DNA of 64,000 nucleotides from Deltaproteobacteria bacterium HGW-Deltaproteobacteria-12. GTDB lineage: Bacteria; Desulfobacterota; Syntrophia; Syntrophales; Smithellaceae. The translations under genes were made by a program, and so were the position numbers. Position 1 is the stretch's first letter; each line of letters opens with the position of its first letter. This document shows, in pieces, positions 20,259 through 29,644 of this stretch. Location of the stretch: assembly GCA_002840565.1 (NCBI GenBank), contig PHBK01000014.1, forward strand, positions 92,834-156,833, in the 5' to 3' direction. The notes beneath the pieces were generated by a model. That model worked only from the letters and a program-made list of their open reading frames with translations, was not told the origin of the DNA and made no database searches.

Positions 20259-20795
20259 ATGTATTATTCGATAATCAAAGCAGGCAAAGATGAAATTGGG
20301 TTGGTATGGCAGATTGTCGGCGGCAAAACGCTTGTGGAATATATTTATTTGCCTGAGCCCGCGGAGATTTTAAAAGATAAGATTAGCAAAGAATTTCCGG
20401 AAGCTAAAAAGGCAGTGCAGAAAATACCGGGCGGTATTGCGGGGGGAATTGCTAAAATTTATGCCGGTGAAAAAGTCAGCTTCGATCATTCTTGCTTGAA
20501 TTTAGCAAAACTGACAAAGTTCTCCGCACGCGTCTTGAAGCAGACAGGCAAAATTCCCCGGGGTAAAGTTGCCACTTATTCGGGGCTGGCTGCTAAAATC
20601 GGATCTCCCGGGGCGGCGCGTGCCGTCGGGACGGCTCTGGCCAATAATCCCTTTCCCTTGGCTATCCCCTGCCATCGAGTCGTGAAGTCAGATGGCTCCC
20701 TGGGCAGCTTCGGCGGCGGGATCTGGATGAAAAAGGAATTGCTGGGAAAAGAGGGTGTGGCGGCGGACGAAAAAGGCCGGATTGCGGTAAAATGA
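20259..20795 (+). CDS. ogt: methylated-DNA--protein-cysteine methyltransferase
   Basis: A 178-residue O6-alkylguanine-DNA alkyltransferase that repairs alkylated guanine by transferring the alkyl group to its own Cys. The active-site motif IPCHRV places the acceptor at C138. The helix-turn-helix segment GKVATYSGLAAKIGSPGAARAVG lies at 102-124 and includes the Arg finger. The N-terminal domain is poorly conserved, as usual. It ends the rightward repair cluster. Confidence 0.93.
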   Translation: MYYSIIKAGKDEIGLVWQIVGGKTLVEYIYLPEPAEILKDKISKEFPEAKKAVQKIPGGIAGGIAKIYAGEKVSFDHSCLNLAKLTKFSARVLKQTGKIPRGKVATYSGLAAKIGSPGAARAVGTALANNPFPLAIPCHRVVKSDGSLGSFGGGIWMKKELLGKEGVAADEKGRIAVK

Positions 20796-20873
20796 TTTTT
20801 CATGCGGCGGATGCGTGCTTTTGTTAGATATTGCGTCTATCGTTATTGCTGTTGGTGTTAAACGACAACTGAG

Positions 20874-21470
20874 CTACTTATCTTTTTCCCTGACAAATAC
20901 GGGGGCGGGCTTTGGCTGCTTCTTCAACTTGAAGGTAACGCAAGGACCCGCTTCCTTGGAGTAAACGAAACCTTCGGCTTCCCTCAGATCACCGTATGTT
21001 GAGCGCAGTTCCTCTATCCATCCGGCATCCAGGGCCCTGGTCGGGCAGGCTTCCACACAAATTGGCTTCTTACCATCGGACCATCTTTCCACGCATAAAT
21101 CGCACTTTTGCATGGCGGCATTCGCCTCGTTTCCGAATTGTGGAGCGCCATAGGGACAGGCTTCCTTACAAAGCATGCAGTTCCGGCCAAGGCAGAGATC
21201 TCTGTCCACTACTACGATGCCGTCCTGTGTCCGTTTGGTGATGGCAAGGACCGGGCAGACTTTGGCACAGGGCGCTTCGGCACAATGGTAGCATGATCGG
21301 GCCAAGTGAGTAACAGATATGTCAGGATATTTACCTTGTTCCACGGAGGTGACCATTATCCAGGCCTCCGGTTCAGATCCCATTTCATATTCGTGCCAGT
21401 CTTTGCAGGCAATCATACAGGTAAAGCATCCCGTGCAGCGTGACTGGTCGAAAAAAAATCCTCTGTTCAT
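20874..21470 (-). CDS. 4Fe-4S ferredoxin subunit of molybdopterin oxidoreductase (DmsB/NrfC-like)
   Basis: A 198-residue electron-transfer subunit with four cysteine clusters. The first is CTGCFTCMIAC (C12, C15, C18, C22). The others are CYHCAEAPCAKVCP, CLGRNCMLCKEACP, and CDLCVERWSDGKKPIC with a final CP. This is the layout of DmsB/PsrB/NrfC-type proteins carrying four [4Fe-4S] centres. It starts 3 bp after the catalytic subunit's stop and must be cotranscribed with it. No membrane anchor (DmsC/NrfD) gene follows, so the electron partner is unknown and may be soluble. Confidence 0.9.
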   Translation of the reverse strand: MNRGFFFDQSRCTGCFTCMIACKDWHEYEMGSEPEAWIMVTSVEQGKYPDISVTHLARSCYHCAEAPCAKVCPVLAITKRTQDGIVVVDRDLCLGRNCMLCKEACPYGAPQFGNEANAAMQKCDLCVERWSDGKKPICVEACPTRALDAGWIEELRSTYGDLREAEGFVYSKEAGPCVTFKLKKQPKPAPVFVREKDK

Positions 21471-21473
21471 CAG

Positions 21474-23636
21474 TTAATTTACCCTTTCGATTTGCACCAG
21501 GGCAGTATTAACCGGCCAGGAGCCGCCCGGAGAATAGATATCTCTTGTTAAGCAGTTAGGGTTGCCGCCTTTGTCTGCCCCGGTCGGGTCGTGGCGATAC
21601 CAGGCTCCCTGGGGAACGGCGACTGTCCCGGGCATAATTCTCTCCGTTACCTTAGCCCCAATGATGACCACTCCACGATCATTATATACCTTAACCTCAT
21701 CCCCGTCATTTATTCCCCGGACGCGGGCATCAAGAGTATTGATCCAAGCCGCTTGGGCTTCGATCTGCTTCAGCCAGGGGATATTATCGAAACAGGAATG
21801 AGCCCGGAACATAAAGTGAGGGGTAATCAGTTGCAGGGGGTATTTTTTTGCCAGCGGATCATTCAGACTTTCCCAGGTTTCAATGTATTTTGGCACTGCG
21901 GGCAGCTGCGGGTTATTCATCCTGGCGATCCGCTCCGACGATATCTCGATTTTGCCCGACGGGGTCGGGAAAGGGTTATTCCCCGGGTCTTCGATTTGCT
22001 TCTTTAAACAAAGCTGCGGCCCGGTAACTTTGTATTTAAAGACTCCTTGCTGTTTGAAGCGATCATAGTCAACATCGCGCGACATGTCGGTGGAGGACTT
22101 TACTGCTTCTCTCAGCATCTCGTCATCTGTTTTATTGGCAAAATCGGCAATTCCCAGCCGGGGGGCCAGTTCACGGCAAATATCCAGATCGGATTTGGAC
22201 TCATACAGGGAATCGATAACCTTGTTAAGATAAATGAAGTACGGCCCGGCCAGCCAGGGCCGGGTGATGTCTTCCACTTCCCACTTGGTATTTATCGGAA
22301 GCAGAATATCGGCAAACTTAGCCGTCGGCGTCATGAACTGCTCATGAACAATAACAAATTCCAGTTGTTTTAGCGCTTCAACTCCCTTATTGATGTTGGG
22401 GCACTGGTTCAGGGGGTTATGGGAGCAGGCATAGAACAGTTTGATATCGGCCGGATAGCCGCCGGCTTTCCCCTGCAGTATGGCGTCCCATACTTGAGTA
22501 TGGTGTATCCTGGTCCGCAGACGTCGGGCTACATCAAGCTGATGGGGATTGTCGTCAATAAATTTCTCGATTTCCGGAGATATTTGTGCTCCCAGGGGCC
22601 CGCGTTCAAAGGCTGCCGCTCCGCCCCCGTGGATGCCGACATTTCCCGTCATTGTTGCCAGGGTAGATGCCAGGCGATGGTATTGTTCCCCATAGGCTGT
22701 GCGGCCGGGTCCCCATCCGGCGATAAGCGCCGCCGGCCGGGAAGTGGCATATTCACGGGCCAGAGCCGCAATAGCAGAGGCGGGGACTGCCGTGATGGCT
22801 TCAGCCCAGGCCGGTGTCTTGGCGATTCCATCTTCCTCGCCCATAATATATTTCCTGAACTCATCAAATCCCAGGGAATATTTATTCAGAAACGTGCGGT
22901 CGTGCAGGTTTTCGTTGATCATTACGTAGGCCATAGCCGCCATCATGGCGGCATCAGTACCCGGCCGGATGGATATCCACTGGTCCGCGAAAAGAGCGGC
23001 CGATTCAGTAAAGCGCGGGTCCACGCAAATGATCCTGGCCCCAGCTTCTTTAGCCTGCACAACATAATAGCTGGTTCCGGTGCTTTGAATCGTGCAAACA
23101 GGGTTCCAGCCCCACATAATTATCAGGCGCGAGTTGACCAGGTCGTCTCTGGTATTCCCGGTGCTCAGGGTCCCGTAGTGGCTTCGAGAGGCGAAGATGC
23201 TTCCCTCATTGGAGGCCATCCCCCAGACCCGGCTATGTCCGCCGAACATCGTGAGCAGAGCAGAGACGTGACCGCCTCCCTGAAATACGGTGTGGTTGCC
23301 AGTATAATTGATGAAAAGAATAGACGAGTTCCCGTAGGTTTTCTTCACTCTGGTCAACTGTTGCGCGACCGTGTCCAGCGCCTCATCCCAGGAGATACGC
23401 TCAAAGTTGCCTTCGCCGCGGGCTCCCACTCGCTTCAGCGGATACTGGAGACGGTTCGGGTCATAAACCCTTTTGCGATAGGCTCGTCCTTTGGCGCAGG
23501 CCCTCAGTTGGGGTTCGTCAGGTCCGGTGTCACTTTCCATCCGGATGGCAACCCCGTCCTTGACGTGGACTTTGAACACGCATTTGCCGCCGCAATCATG
23601 GCAAGCCCCTGTAGGTATAATGGAGATATCGCTCAC
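21474..23636 (-). CDS. molybdopterin-dependent oxidoreductase catalytic subunit (DMSO reductase family)
   Basis: A 720-residue member of the DMSO reductase family. C12, C15, C19 and C47 (CHDCGGKC ... RACAKG) bind an N-terminal [4Fe-4S] cluster. The likely Mo/W ligand is S158 in YGTLSTG, as in DmsA-type enzymes; Cys or Sec would be expected at the equivalent position in formate dehydrogenases or nitrate reductases. The C-terminal molybdopterin-dinucleotide domain starts near 600. There is no Tat signal, so the enzyme appears cytoplasmic, unlike DmsA. Substrate unknown. In fermentative syntrophs such proteins include hydroxylases, hydratases and S- or N-oxide reductases. Confidence 0.85.
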   Translation of the reverse strand: MSDISIIPTGACHDCGGKCVFKVHVKDGVAIRMESDTGPDEPQLRACAKGRAYRKRVYDPNRLQYPLKRVGARGEGNFERISWDEALDTVAQQLTRVKKTYGNSSILFINYTGNHTVFQGGGHVSALLTMFGGHSRVWGMASNEGSIFASRSHYGTLSTGNTRDDLVNSRLIIMWGWNPVCTIQSTGTSYYVVQAKEAGARIICVDPRFTESAALFADQWISIRPGTDAAMMAAMAYVMINENLHDRTFLNKYSLGFDEFRKYIMGEEDGIAKTPAWAEAITAVPASAIAALAREYATSRPAALIAGWGPGRTAYGEQYHRLASTLATMTGNVGIHGGGAAAFERGPLGAQISPEIEKFIDDNPHQLDVARRLRTRIHHTQVWDAILQGKAGGYPADIKLFYACSHNPLNQCPNINKGVEALKQLEFVIVHEQFMTPTAKFADILLPINTKWEVEDITRPWLAGPYFIYLNKVIDSLYESKSDLDICRELAPRLGIADFANKTDDEMLREAVKSSTDMSRDVDYDRFKQQGVFKYKVTGPQLCLKKQIEDPGNNPFPTPSGKIEISSERIARMNNPQLPAVPKYIETWESLNDPLAKKYPLQLITPHFMFRAHSCFDNIPWLKQIEAQAAWINTLDARVRGINDGDEVKVYNDRGVVIIGAKVTERIMPGTVAVPQGAWYRHDPTGADKGGNPNCLTRDIYSPGGSWPVNTALVQIERVN

Positions 23637-23837
23637 ATTGTTCCTTTCCTTAGGCCTTTTTCAAACATGTTCGGTGACTGCCGCCGGTACTTCTTTTTTT
23701 CTTAATTTCCCTGTGATTTTCGGTGTAAAGGCCTTTGCCGGGCCTGGTATTGATGAATCCCTATCGATAAGATAATACTTACCGGTAGAGGAAATATAGG
23801 AAAGTTCGGTGGGTATGTCAATTATTTTAAGCGGGAA

Positions 23838-25793
23838 TTAATACTCCGGCGCAAACGGCGGCAGGGGGCAGTGCAGGGCCAGCGAAAGGACACGGAGCAG
23901 TTCGGCTTCTGTCACTGTAATTCTTCTGTCGGCAAAAGCACAATGGGAGCAGGCATCAACGACAACCTGCTTTATTTTAAAGGATGAACAATCCATTTTT
24001 TTCAAGGCCGTTTTAATTTCGGCAAAGTTGAAGTCTTCTGTGTAATAGTAATCGGGGTTTTTGCAGGCCAGTTCCGGAATGCGCGCCACACCGGCATTAA
24101 AGGCCATACGGGCGGCATCAGCATTGCCCTTATTTCCGGCATTGGCCAGCATTCTTAAAATTATAAAAATCTGATATCCGACCTGAGATAAATGGGAGAA
24201 CACCGTTTCTCCGAAGATGCTTTCATCTTTACTGCCAAGATACTGCTGAACAATCAATTGCACGCAAAATTCCGGTAAAGTTATTTTTCCATCAGCATTG
24301 ACCTGAGAATTTATTGTCTCTAAAAAGTTTCTTCTTTCCATTATGGTTAAGCTGCGCAGGGAAGGCAGAGCCAGCTCAACCAGAGGCAATCTCTGGCCAT
24401 TTTTCAGGCCGGCTATTTGGTCACATAAACGGAGAAAATCATCTTCGTGGCCGGGCATGACCAAGGAATGCTGCAGATCATGGAACTGATATTTCCGGAG
24501 GGTATTATTGTCCGGCGTGAGCAGGGCACAAATCACAGTCGCAGCCCCATCCGGAGTCCTTAATTTTGCTTTTATCTGGTCGGGAAGAGAGGCAAGGATA
24601 GCGGATCCCTTATTTACAGCAGGGTTGCCGACGTAATCGATTATATCTTTGGCGATCGGTGGATCCGGAGAGCCGTGAATTTTATCCAGGAAAGACACTG
24701 CAGCATCCGGCTTCGGAGAAAAAAGTCTTGGCGGAATGTCTTTTGCCGCGGGGAAGGTACCGTCGAAAGAAGGATCCAGCAGCTGAATGCGTTTGATTAG
24801 CGGCGGGTGTGTGGCCAGGAAGGCCGGGAAAAGAACGTCAATGTCTGATTGACCGAAAAACAAATGGCTGGCCTGTTTTGCAGTCGCGGAAGTAATCTGT
24901 GAACCGTAAATGCAGCCGCCGATTTTTTTTAAGGCGGAGGCCAGCCCCAGAGGGTTGCGGGTGAACTTAACCGCCGACGCATCGGCCAGAAATTCTTTCT
25001 CCCGGGAAACAGCGCTTTGAATCAACCGCCCGGCAAATGTTCCGATATAGCCGATCACGGTTAAAAGTATGCCGCCGATAAAAAGGACGATTGATTTTGA
25101 TGAAATCCGGCGGTGTTCCAGAATTTCTCCGCCGATGATTCCGATGATCAGAATGCCGTAAATTATGCCTATTAATTGAATGTTCAGGCGCATATCGCCG
25201 TTCAAAAGATGGCTGAACTCATGGGCAATTACTCCCTGCAATTCGTCCCGGGAAAGCCTGTCGAGGGCGCCCTGTGTTATGGCGACGGCCGCGTCATTGA
25301 TGCCCAGACCGGCGGCAAAGGCATTGATGCCTTGTTCTCTTTCCAGGATATAAACCAGCGGTACGGGAATGCCCGAAGCAATCGACATTTCTTCCACTAC
25401 ATTCAAGAGCCGCCGTTTGGCGGGGTCGTCGGTGTTTTCGGGAACTCGACTGCCACCCAGCATTTCCGCAACTGTGCCTCCGCCTTTTTGAAGTTGCCGC
25501 ATTTTGATTATGCTGGCGATGAAGATGAAAAGCGCTACGGTAGAAAAGACCAGGATAAAAGACGCCGGGTCCCACCAGGCAAAAGAGCCGCTCGGGGCGG
25601 AATTGGCCGTAGGCCCGGGAACAGTAATGATATTTGTTATCAAATTGATGTAGCAGATCAGACGGAAGGCAAAATAAACGGCGGCAATAATGCAAAGCAC
25701 TGCGCCGGCGAACAGGAGGCCCAGTTTTCGGCAATTCCGGCGGGCCTGCTCCTGTCTGGCAAAAAAATTCGTGGTCAAACGCCCGTTCGTCAT
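23838..25793 (-). CDS. M48 family membrane metalloprotease (HtpX-like) with long C-terminal extension
   Basis: A 651-residue protein. Two N-terminal membrane spans lie at about 25-55 and 77-97. The zinc-protease motif HEFSH is at 191-195, with a further Glu ligand in EKEFLADASA near 270 and two more membrane spans between them. This is the HtpX-type layout for membrane protein quality control. The last ~300 residues are not part of HtpX. They contain the segments DGKITLPEF and DRRITVTEAELLRVL, which resemble TerB-like helical repeats. The LemA gene lies 20 bp upstream on the same strand, a common M48-LemA pairing. Confidence 0.85.
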   Translation of the reverse strand: MTNGRLTTNFFARQEQARRNCRKLGLLFAGAVLCIIAAVYFAFRLICYINLITNIITVPGPTANSAPSGSFAWWDPASFILVFSTVALFIFIASIIKMRQLQKGGGTVAEMLGGSRVPENTDDPAKRRLLNVVEEMSIASGIPVPLVYILEREQGINAFAAGLGINDAAVAITQGALDRLSRDELQGVIAHEFSHLLNGDMRLNIQLIGIIYGILIIGIIGGEILEHRRISSKSIVLFIGGILLTVIGYIGTFAGRLIQSAVSREKEFLADASAVKFTRNPLGLASALKKIGGCIYGSQITSATAKQASHLFFGQSDIDVLFPAFLATHPPLIKRIQLLDPSFDGTFPAAKDIPPRLFSPKPDAAVSFLDKIHGSPDPPIAKDIIDYVGNPAVNKGSAILASLPDQIKAKLRTPDGAATVICALLTPDNNTLRKYQFHDLQHSLVMPGHEDDFLRLCDQIAGLKNGQRLPLVELALPSLRSLTIMERRNFLETINSQVNADGKITLPEFCVQLIVQQYLGSKDESIFGETVFSHLSQVGYQIFIILRMLANAGNKGNADAARMAFNAGVARIPELACKNPDYYYTEDFNFAEIKTALKKMDCSSFKIKQVVVDACSHCAFADRRITVTEAELLRVLSLALHCPLPPFAPEY

Positions 25794-25813
25794 TAAAACA
25801 ATGTCCTGTTTAA

Positions 25814-26407
25814 TCAGTTAAAGGAAACCTTGGGCGCTTTTCGTTCATCCTCTGCCTCAATGGATTCCAGAAGCTCGGCTTTCTGGAAGTTGAAAGAACC
25901 GGCAATGAAGCTCGCGGGAAATTGTTCGCGTCTGGTGTTATAATCGGCAACGGAGTCATTGTAGGCCTGACGGGCAAAGGAAATTTTGTTTTCCGTCGAA
26001 GTCAATTCTTCCATCAACGAACGAATTGTCTGATTGGCTTTCAGATCAGGATAAGATTCAACCACGGCGAGCAGTTTGCCCATTGCCGTGCTTAAAAATC
26101 CTTCCGCCTGTGATAATCCGGTCATGGCTGCAGAATTACCGGGGTTGGCGGCGGCGGCTTTGCTGGCAGTGAAGGCGCTGTTGCGGGCATTGATGACTTC
26201 TTCCAGAGTCCGCCGTTCGTGCGCGAGATAGGCTTTCGCGGCTTCCACCAGGTTGGGTATGAGGTCATAGCGGCGTTTTAACTGGACATCGATCTGCTTG
26301 AAAGCATTCAGGTATTGATTGCGCAAGGAAACCAGACTATTATATATGCCTACAAAATAGAAAGCAATTAAAGCGATGATTACAACCAGTACGATGAATG
26401 GTATCAT
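25814..26407 (-). CDS. LemA family protein
   Basis: A 197-residue LemA protein: one N-terminal membrane span (about 3-20), then a long helical domain. Conserved segments are LRNQYLNAFKQIDVQLKRR, DLIPNLVEAAKAY and a C-terminal YNTRREQFPASFIAG. LemA proteins are envelope proteins of uncertain role, often encoded beside M48 proteases as here, and may act with them in membrane quality control. Probably cotranscribed with the protease. Confidence 0.93.
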   Translation of the reverse strand: MIPFIVLVVIIALIAFYFVGIYNSLVSLRNQYLNAFKQIDVQLKRRYDLIPNLVEAAKAYLAHERRTLEEVINARNSAFTASKAAAANPGNSAAMTGLSQAEGFLSTAMGKLLAVVESYPDLKANQTIRSLMEELTSTENKISFARQAYNDSVADYNTRREQFPASFIAGSFNFQKAELLESIEAEDERKAPKVSFN

Positions 26408-26469
26408 ATGGCCTCCTTGTTTTTTATTATTATAAAGCTTTTATCAGGCTAATATAAAAATGGGAAATA

Positions 26470-27621
26470 TTATATTTTATTTTTGCGGGATTGCCTGGTG
26501 ACAGCCAGATTATCACGGTGGATGACTTCTTCGTAATCTTTGTGCCCCAGGACCTGTTCGATTTTGGCTGTTTTCAAACCCATTATTTTGCGGATTTCCG
26601 CCGAACTGAAATTGACGAGTCCTTTGGCTATTGCAGTTCCGGTGCGATCCACGCAGCTCACCGGATCGCCTAAGGCAAAATCTCCTTCTACATCGATAAT
26701 ACCGGAAGGAAGCAGGCTTTTGCCCTTTTCCAGCAGGGCTTTACAGGCGCCGTCATCGACAACGAGTTTGCCCTGGGAGCGCAAAGTAAAGGCAATCCAG
26801 TATTTCTTGCTGTTTAGACGGTCCGCCATTGGCAGAAAAAGCGTGCCGATTTCTTTGCCATCAAGAATATCATTTAAAATATTTTTCTTTTTGCCGGGGG
26901 CAATAATACAGGGAATACCGATAGCTGTAACTTTTTTGGCGGCCAGGACTTTGCTTTTCATGCCGCCGGTGCCGACCGTTGATGTTTCCGCGGTAGCAAT
27001 GGCTTCGATTTCATCCGTGAATTCCGAGACCAGCCCGATGAACCTGGCTTTCTTGGATTCAGCAGGGTTACTGTCGTATAATCCTGCAGTATTGGTCAGA
27101 TTGATAAAGAGATCAGCCTCCACGATATTGGCAATCATGGCGGCGAGGTTGTCGTTGTCGCCGAATTTGATTTCATCGACGGCAACACTGTCATTTTCAT
27201 TGATAATGGGCATGACTTTCCACTCCATCAGCGTGGAAAGGGTGTTGCGGATGTTTAAGAATCTCTGGCGGTCGGTCAGATCGGAAAGAGTCAACAGAAT
27301 CTGTGCGACGTAAACGCCGTTTTTTTCAAAAGACTTGGAATAAACGTGCATCAGACGGCCCTGCCCGACGGCGGCTGCAGCCTGTTTTTCGGGGATGCTT
27401 TTCAGTTTGCCGGTTATGTTCAGACGGTGTTTTCCCGAAGCAATTGCCCCGGAAGTCACGAGGACTACCGAATAACCGCGATGCACCAGTGCAGACATCT
27501 CTTTGACCAAAGCATCAACAATCTTCAGATCAATGCCGTCCGCACCGGTGAGCACTGCCGATCCGATTTTGATGAGGATTTTCTTTGTATGGGCCAGAAT
27601 TGTCTTGCGGATGTCTGTCAT
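26470..27621 (-). CDS. proB: glutamate 5-kinase
   Basis: A 383-residue enzyme that phosphorylates L-glutamate in the first step of proline synthesis. The N-terminal amino-acid kinase domain starts KILIKIGSAVLTG, has INENDSVAVDEIKFGDND in the middle and VGTGGMKSK near 220. A C-terminal PUA domain covers about 285-365. The length matches the two-domain bacterial form that is feedback-inhibited by proline. It follows obgE by 14 bp; obgE-proB linkage is common in proteobacteria. Confidence 0.95.
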   Translation of the reverse strand: MTDIRKTILAHTKKILIKIGSAVLTGADGIDLKIVDALVKEMSALVHRGYSVVLVTSGAIASGKHRLNITGKLKSIPEKQAAAAVGQGRLMHVYSKSFEKNGVYVAQILLTLSDLTDRQRFLNIRNTLSTLMEWKVMPIINENDSVAVDEIKFGDNDNLAAMIANIVEADLFINLTNTAGLYDSNPAESKKARFIGLVSEFTDEIEAIATAETSTVGTGGMKSKVLAAKKVTAIGIPCIIAPGKKKNILNDILDGKEIGTLFLPMADRLNSKKYWIAFTLRSQGKLVVDDGACKALLEKGKSLLPSGIIDVEGDFALGDPVSCVDRTGTAIAKGLVNFSSAEIRKIMGLKTAKIEQVLGHKDYEEVIHRDNLAVTRQSRKNKI

Positions 27622-27635
27622 GGGGTGAACTTTAT

Positions 27636-28637
27636 CTAAGGTTGGCTTAATCTCTCAATTATTTTATTTAATATTTCTGTTATTCCTTCGCCGGTTGCAG
27701 CGGAAAACGGATATAATACTATGCCTTTTTTCTTGAATCGTGCAACATCTTTTTTGATGTGATCTTTTACATGGGGAAGATCAATCTTGTTCATAGCCAC
27801 GATCTGCGGCTTTTCCAGCAGTTGGGGATTATAAAACCCCAGCTCTTTGTTAATCGCCTTATAATTGGCCAGAGCATTGTTGTCCGGCTCCAGAGAAATA
27901 TCAATAATGTGGAGCAGCAGAGACGTTCTTTCCACATGTTTTAAGAATTGGATGCCCATGCCGCGGCCTTCATGAGCCCCGGGGATCAGCCCGGGAATGT
28001 CCGCCATAACGAAACTTTTACCGTCACGATGGTTGACCACACCGAGGTGCGGAGTGAGAGTTGTAAAAGGGTAATCGGCAATTTGCGGACGGGCTGCCGA
28101 AACACGGGAGATAAAAGTAGATTTTCCGGCATTAGGGAAGCCCACAATACCGACATCGGCCAGTAGTTTGAGCTCCAGTTTAAGCCAGCGTTCATCGCCG
28201 GGCATCCCTTCCTGGGCAAAACGCGGCGTCTGATGAGTGGAAGTGGCAAAATGAGCATTGCCCTTGCCTCCGATGCCGCCGTGGCCGGCTATGTAGGTTT
28301 GTCCGTTGACGGACAAATCGGCAAGTATCTCGTGAGTTTCGAAGTCTTTGACGACTGTGCCCACAGGTACGACAATTTCCATGTCCTCGGCGCTTTTGCC
28401 GCTGCGGTTGTTTCCCGAACCATGGCCGCCGTTTTTCGCCAGATACTGTTGCTGATATTTCAGGTCCAATAAAGTCCGATGGCTTTGGGCTGCGCGAAAA
28501 ATTATGTCGCCGCCCTTGCCGCCGGCGCCGCCGTCAGGACCGCCGCGCGGGACAAATTTCTCCCTGCGGAAACTCACACAACCGGGTCCGCCGTGCCCCG
28601 CCCGAATAAAAATTTTTGCTTCATCAACAAATTTCAT
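27636..28637 (-). CDS. obgE: Obg/CgtA GTPase
   Basis: A 333-residue ribosome-associated GTPase. The N-terminal Obg fold is Gly-rich (about 1-158). G1 is GFPNAGKST (166-174), G3 is DIPG near 213, and G4 is NKID near 283. Both Obg and G domains are complete, while the variable C-terminal OCT domain of some Obgs is absent. It lies downstream of rplU-rpmA in the usual order but behind a terminator and a 285 bp repeat-bearing gap. Confidence 0.95.
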   Translation of the reverse strand: MKFVDEAKIFIRAGHGGPGCVSFRREKFVPRGGPDGGAGGKGGDIIFRAAQSHRTLLDLKYQQQYLAKNGGHGSGNNRSGKSAEDMEIVVPVGTVVKDFETHEILADLSVNGQTYIAGHGGIGGKGNAHFATSTHQTPRFAQEGMPGDERWLKLELKLLADVGIVGFPNAGKSTFISRVSAARPQIADYPFTTLTPHLGVVNHRDGKSFVMADIPGLIPGAHEGRGMGIQFLKHVERTSLLLHIIDISLEPDNNALANYKAINKELGFYNPQLLEKPQIVAMNKIDLPHVKDHIKKDVARFKKKGIVLYPFSAATGEGITEILNKIIERLSQP

Positions 28638-28710
28638 GAATATTGCCCGGATTGAATCAATTCCAGAAGAACATAGAGAGTTTTTAGGGTAACTTTATTA
28701 GTCCCGCATA

Positions 28711-28833
28711 CGCGGGATAATTCGACTAACCAATTCCAACTCGTGACCTTTAGGTTATGCGCTGCGCTTGTGTAAAGGTGTCATTAATCCCGCGTCGCTG
28801 TGCTTGCGGGATAAATTCGACTAACCAATTCCA
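28711..28833. repeat. pair of direct repeats between rpmA terminator and obgE
   Basis: The segment GCGGGATAA(A)TTCGACTAACCAATTCCA occurs twice, at 28711-28738 and 28805-28833. The copies are nearly identical apart from a 1-nt insertion. A short hairpin-forming CCCGCATACGCGGG precedes the first copy. This part of the 285 bp gap (28638-28922) has no coding sequence that I can support. Confidence 0.6.
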
Positions 28834-28865
28834 CAGCGCTACGCTTCTGAAATTGGAGTCTCATT

Positions 28866-28897
28866 AATGAAAAAGGCGCTTGGTTTAAGCGCCTTTC
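28866..28897 (-). terminator. terminator of rplU-rpmA
   Basis: On the minus strand the arms AAGGCGCT and AGCGCCTT form a stem with a 7 nt loop, followed by TTTTTC. It lies 26 bp after the rpmA stop. Confidence 0.85.
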
Positions 28898-28922
28898 GTA
28901 ATCGTAATATTGTTGTAAAGTC

Positions 28923-29177
28923 TCAGGCTGCGTAAACGCTGACCTTTTTTCTGGTCTTATCGAGTCTTTCAAACTTTACTATCCCGTCAATCAAGGAAAA
29001 AAGAGTAAAATCTTTTCCCAGGCCGACATTGTTGCCCGGATGAATTTTTGTTCCCACCTGCCGCACGATGATTGATCCTGCATGGATTTTTTCGCCGCCG
29101 AACACTTTAACGCCACGCCGTTGGGAATTGCTGTCTCTGCCGTTGCGAGAACTTCCCTGGCCTTTCTTATGTGCCAT
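28923..29177 (-). CDS. rpmA: 50S ribosomal protein L27
   Basis: An 84-residue L27, which sits near the peptidyl-transferase centre. It starts [19 protein letters not shown] and contains [15 protein letters not shown], both characteristic. It has no N-terminal extension of the type removed by Prp in Firmicutes. It is cotranscribed with rplU after 12 bp and followed by a terminator. Confidence 0.98.
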   Translation of the reverse strand: MAHKKGQGSSRNGRDSNSQRRGVKVFGGEKIHAGSIIVRQVGTKIHPGNNVGLGKDFTLFSLIDGIVKFERLDKTRKKVSVYAA

Positions 29178-29189
29178 GACTTCCTCCGC

Positions 29190-29501
29190 TTACATTGAAA
29201 TCTTTTTTATTTTCATGCTGGTTAATTGCTGGCGATGGCCGGTTTTCTTGTGAAAACCCTTGCGGCGCGTCATGTGGTAAACGTGGATCTTCGGACCCTT
29301 CTTTTGATTGACGATTTCACAGGTAACCGTGGCGCCTTCCACAAAAGGTTTGCCAACTTTAACGTTCTGATCGTCGGCAACCATCAGGACTTCGTTAAAA
29401 ACTACTTCCGCGCCTTTATCACCAACCAGTTTTTCTGTAGAGAAAACATCACCTTCGCTGACTTTGTGCTGTTTTCCGCCTGCTTTTATTACTGCATACA
29501 T
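29190..29501 (-). CDS. rplU: 50S ribosomal protein L21
   Basis: A 103-residue L21, which binds 23S rRNA. Typical start [14 protein letters not shown] and C-terminal [17 protein letters not shown]. It is the first gene of the rplU-rpmA operon. Confidence 0.98.
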   Translation of the reverse strand: MYAVIKAGGKQHKVSEGDVFSTEKLVGDKGAEVVFNEVLMVADDQNVKVGKPFVEGATVTCEIVNQKKGPKIHVYHMTRRKGFHKKTGHRQQLTSMKIKKISM

Positions 29502-29644
29502 ATGCTTATCCTTGTATTGGAATTAAGATCGAAGCTTATAGTTAATTTGTGACTGTTTGTCAATAAGATTTAGCTTTTGTGTTAATGTTTTTTAATTATT
29601 ACCCTGATCATGCATAAGTTATTGATATGGCGTTGATAATAACT

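Noticed and set aside
22419..23705. 428-codon plus-strand open frame opposite the molybdopterin oxidoreductase gene
   Set aside because: It lies fully antisense to a gene with clear motifs, has a Gly/Pro/Arg-rich composition typical of mirror frames in GC-rich codons, and matches no family.
25176..25796. 206-codon plus-strand frame opposite the M48 protease
   Set aside because: Antisense shadow of a protein with HEFSH and membrane spans; no independent evidence.
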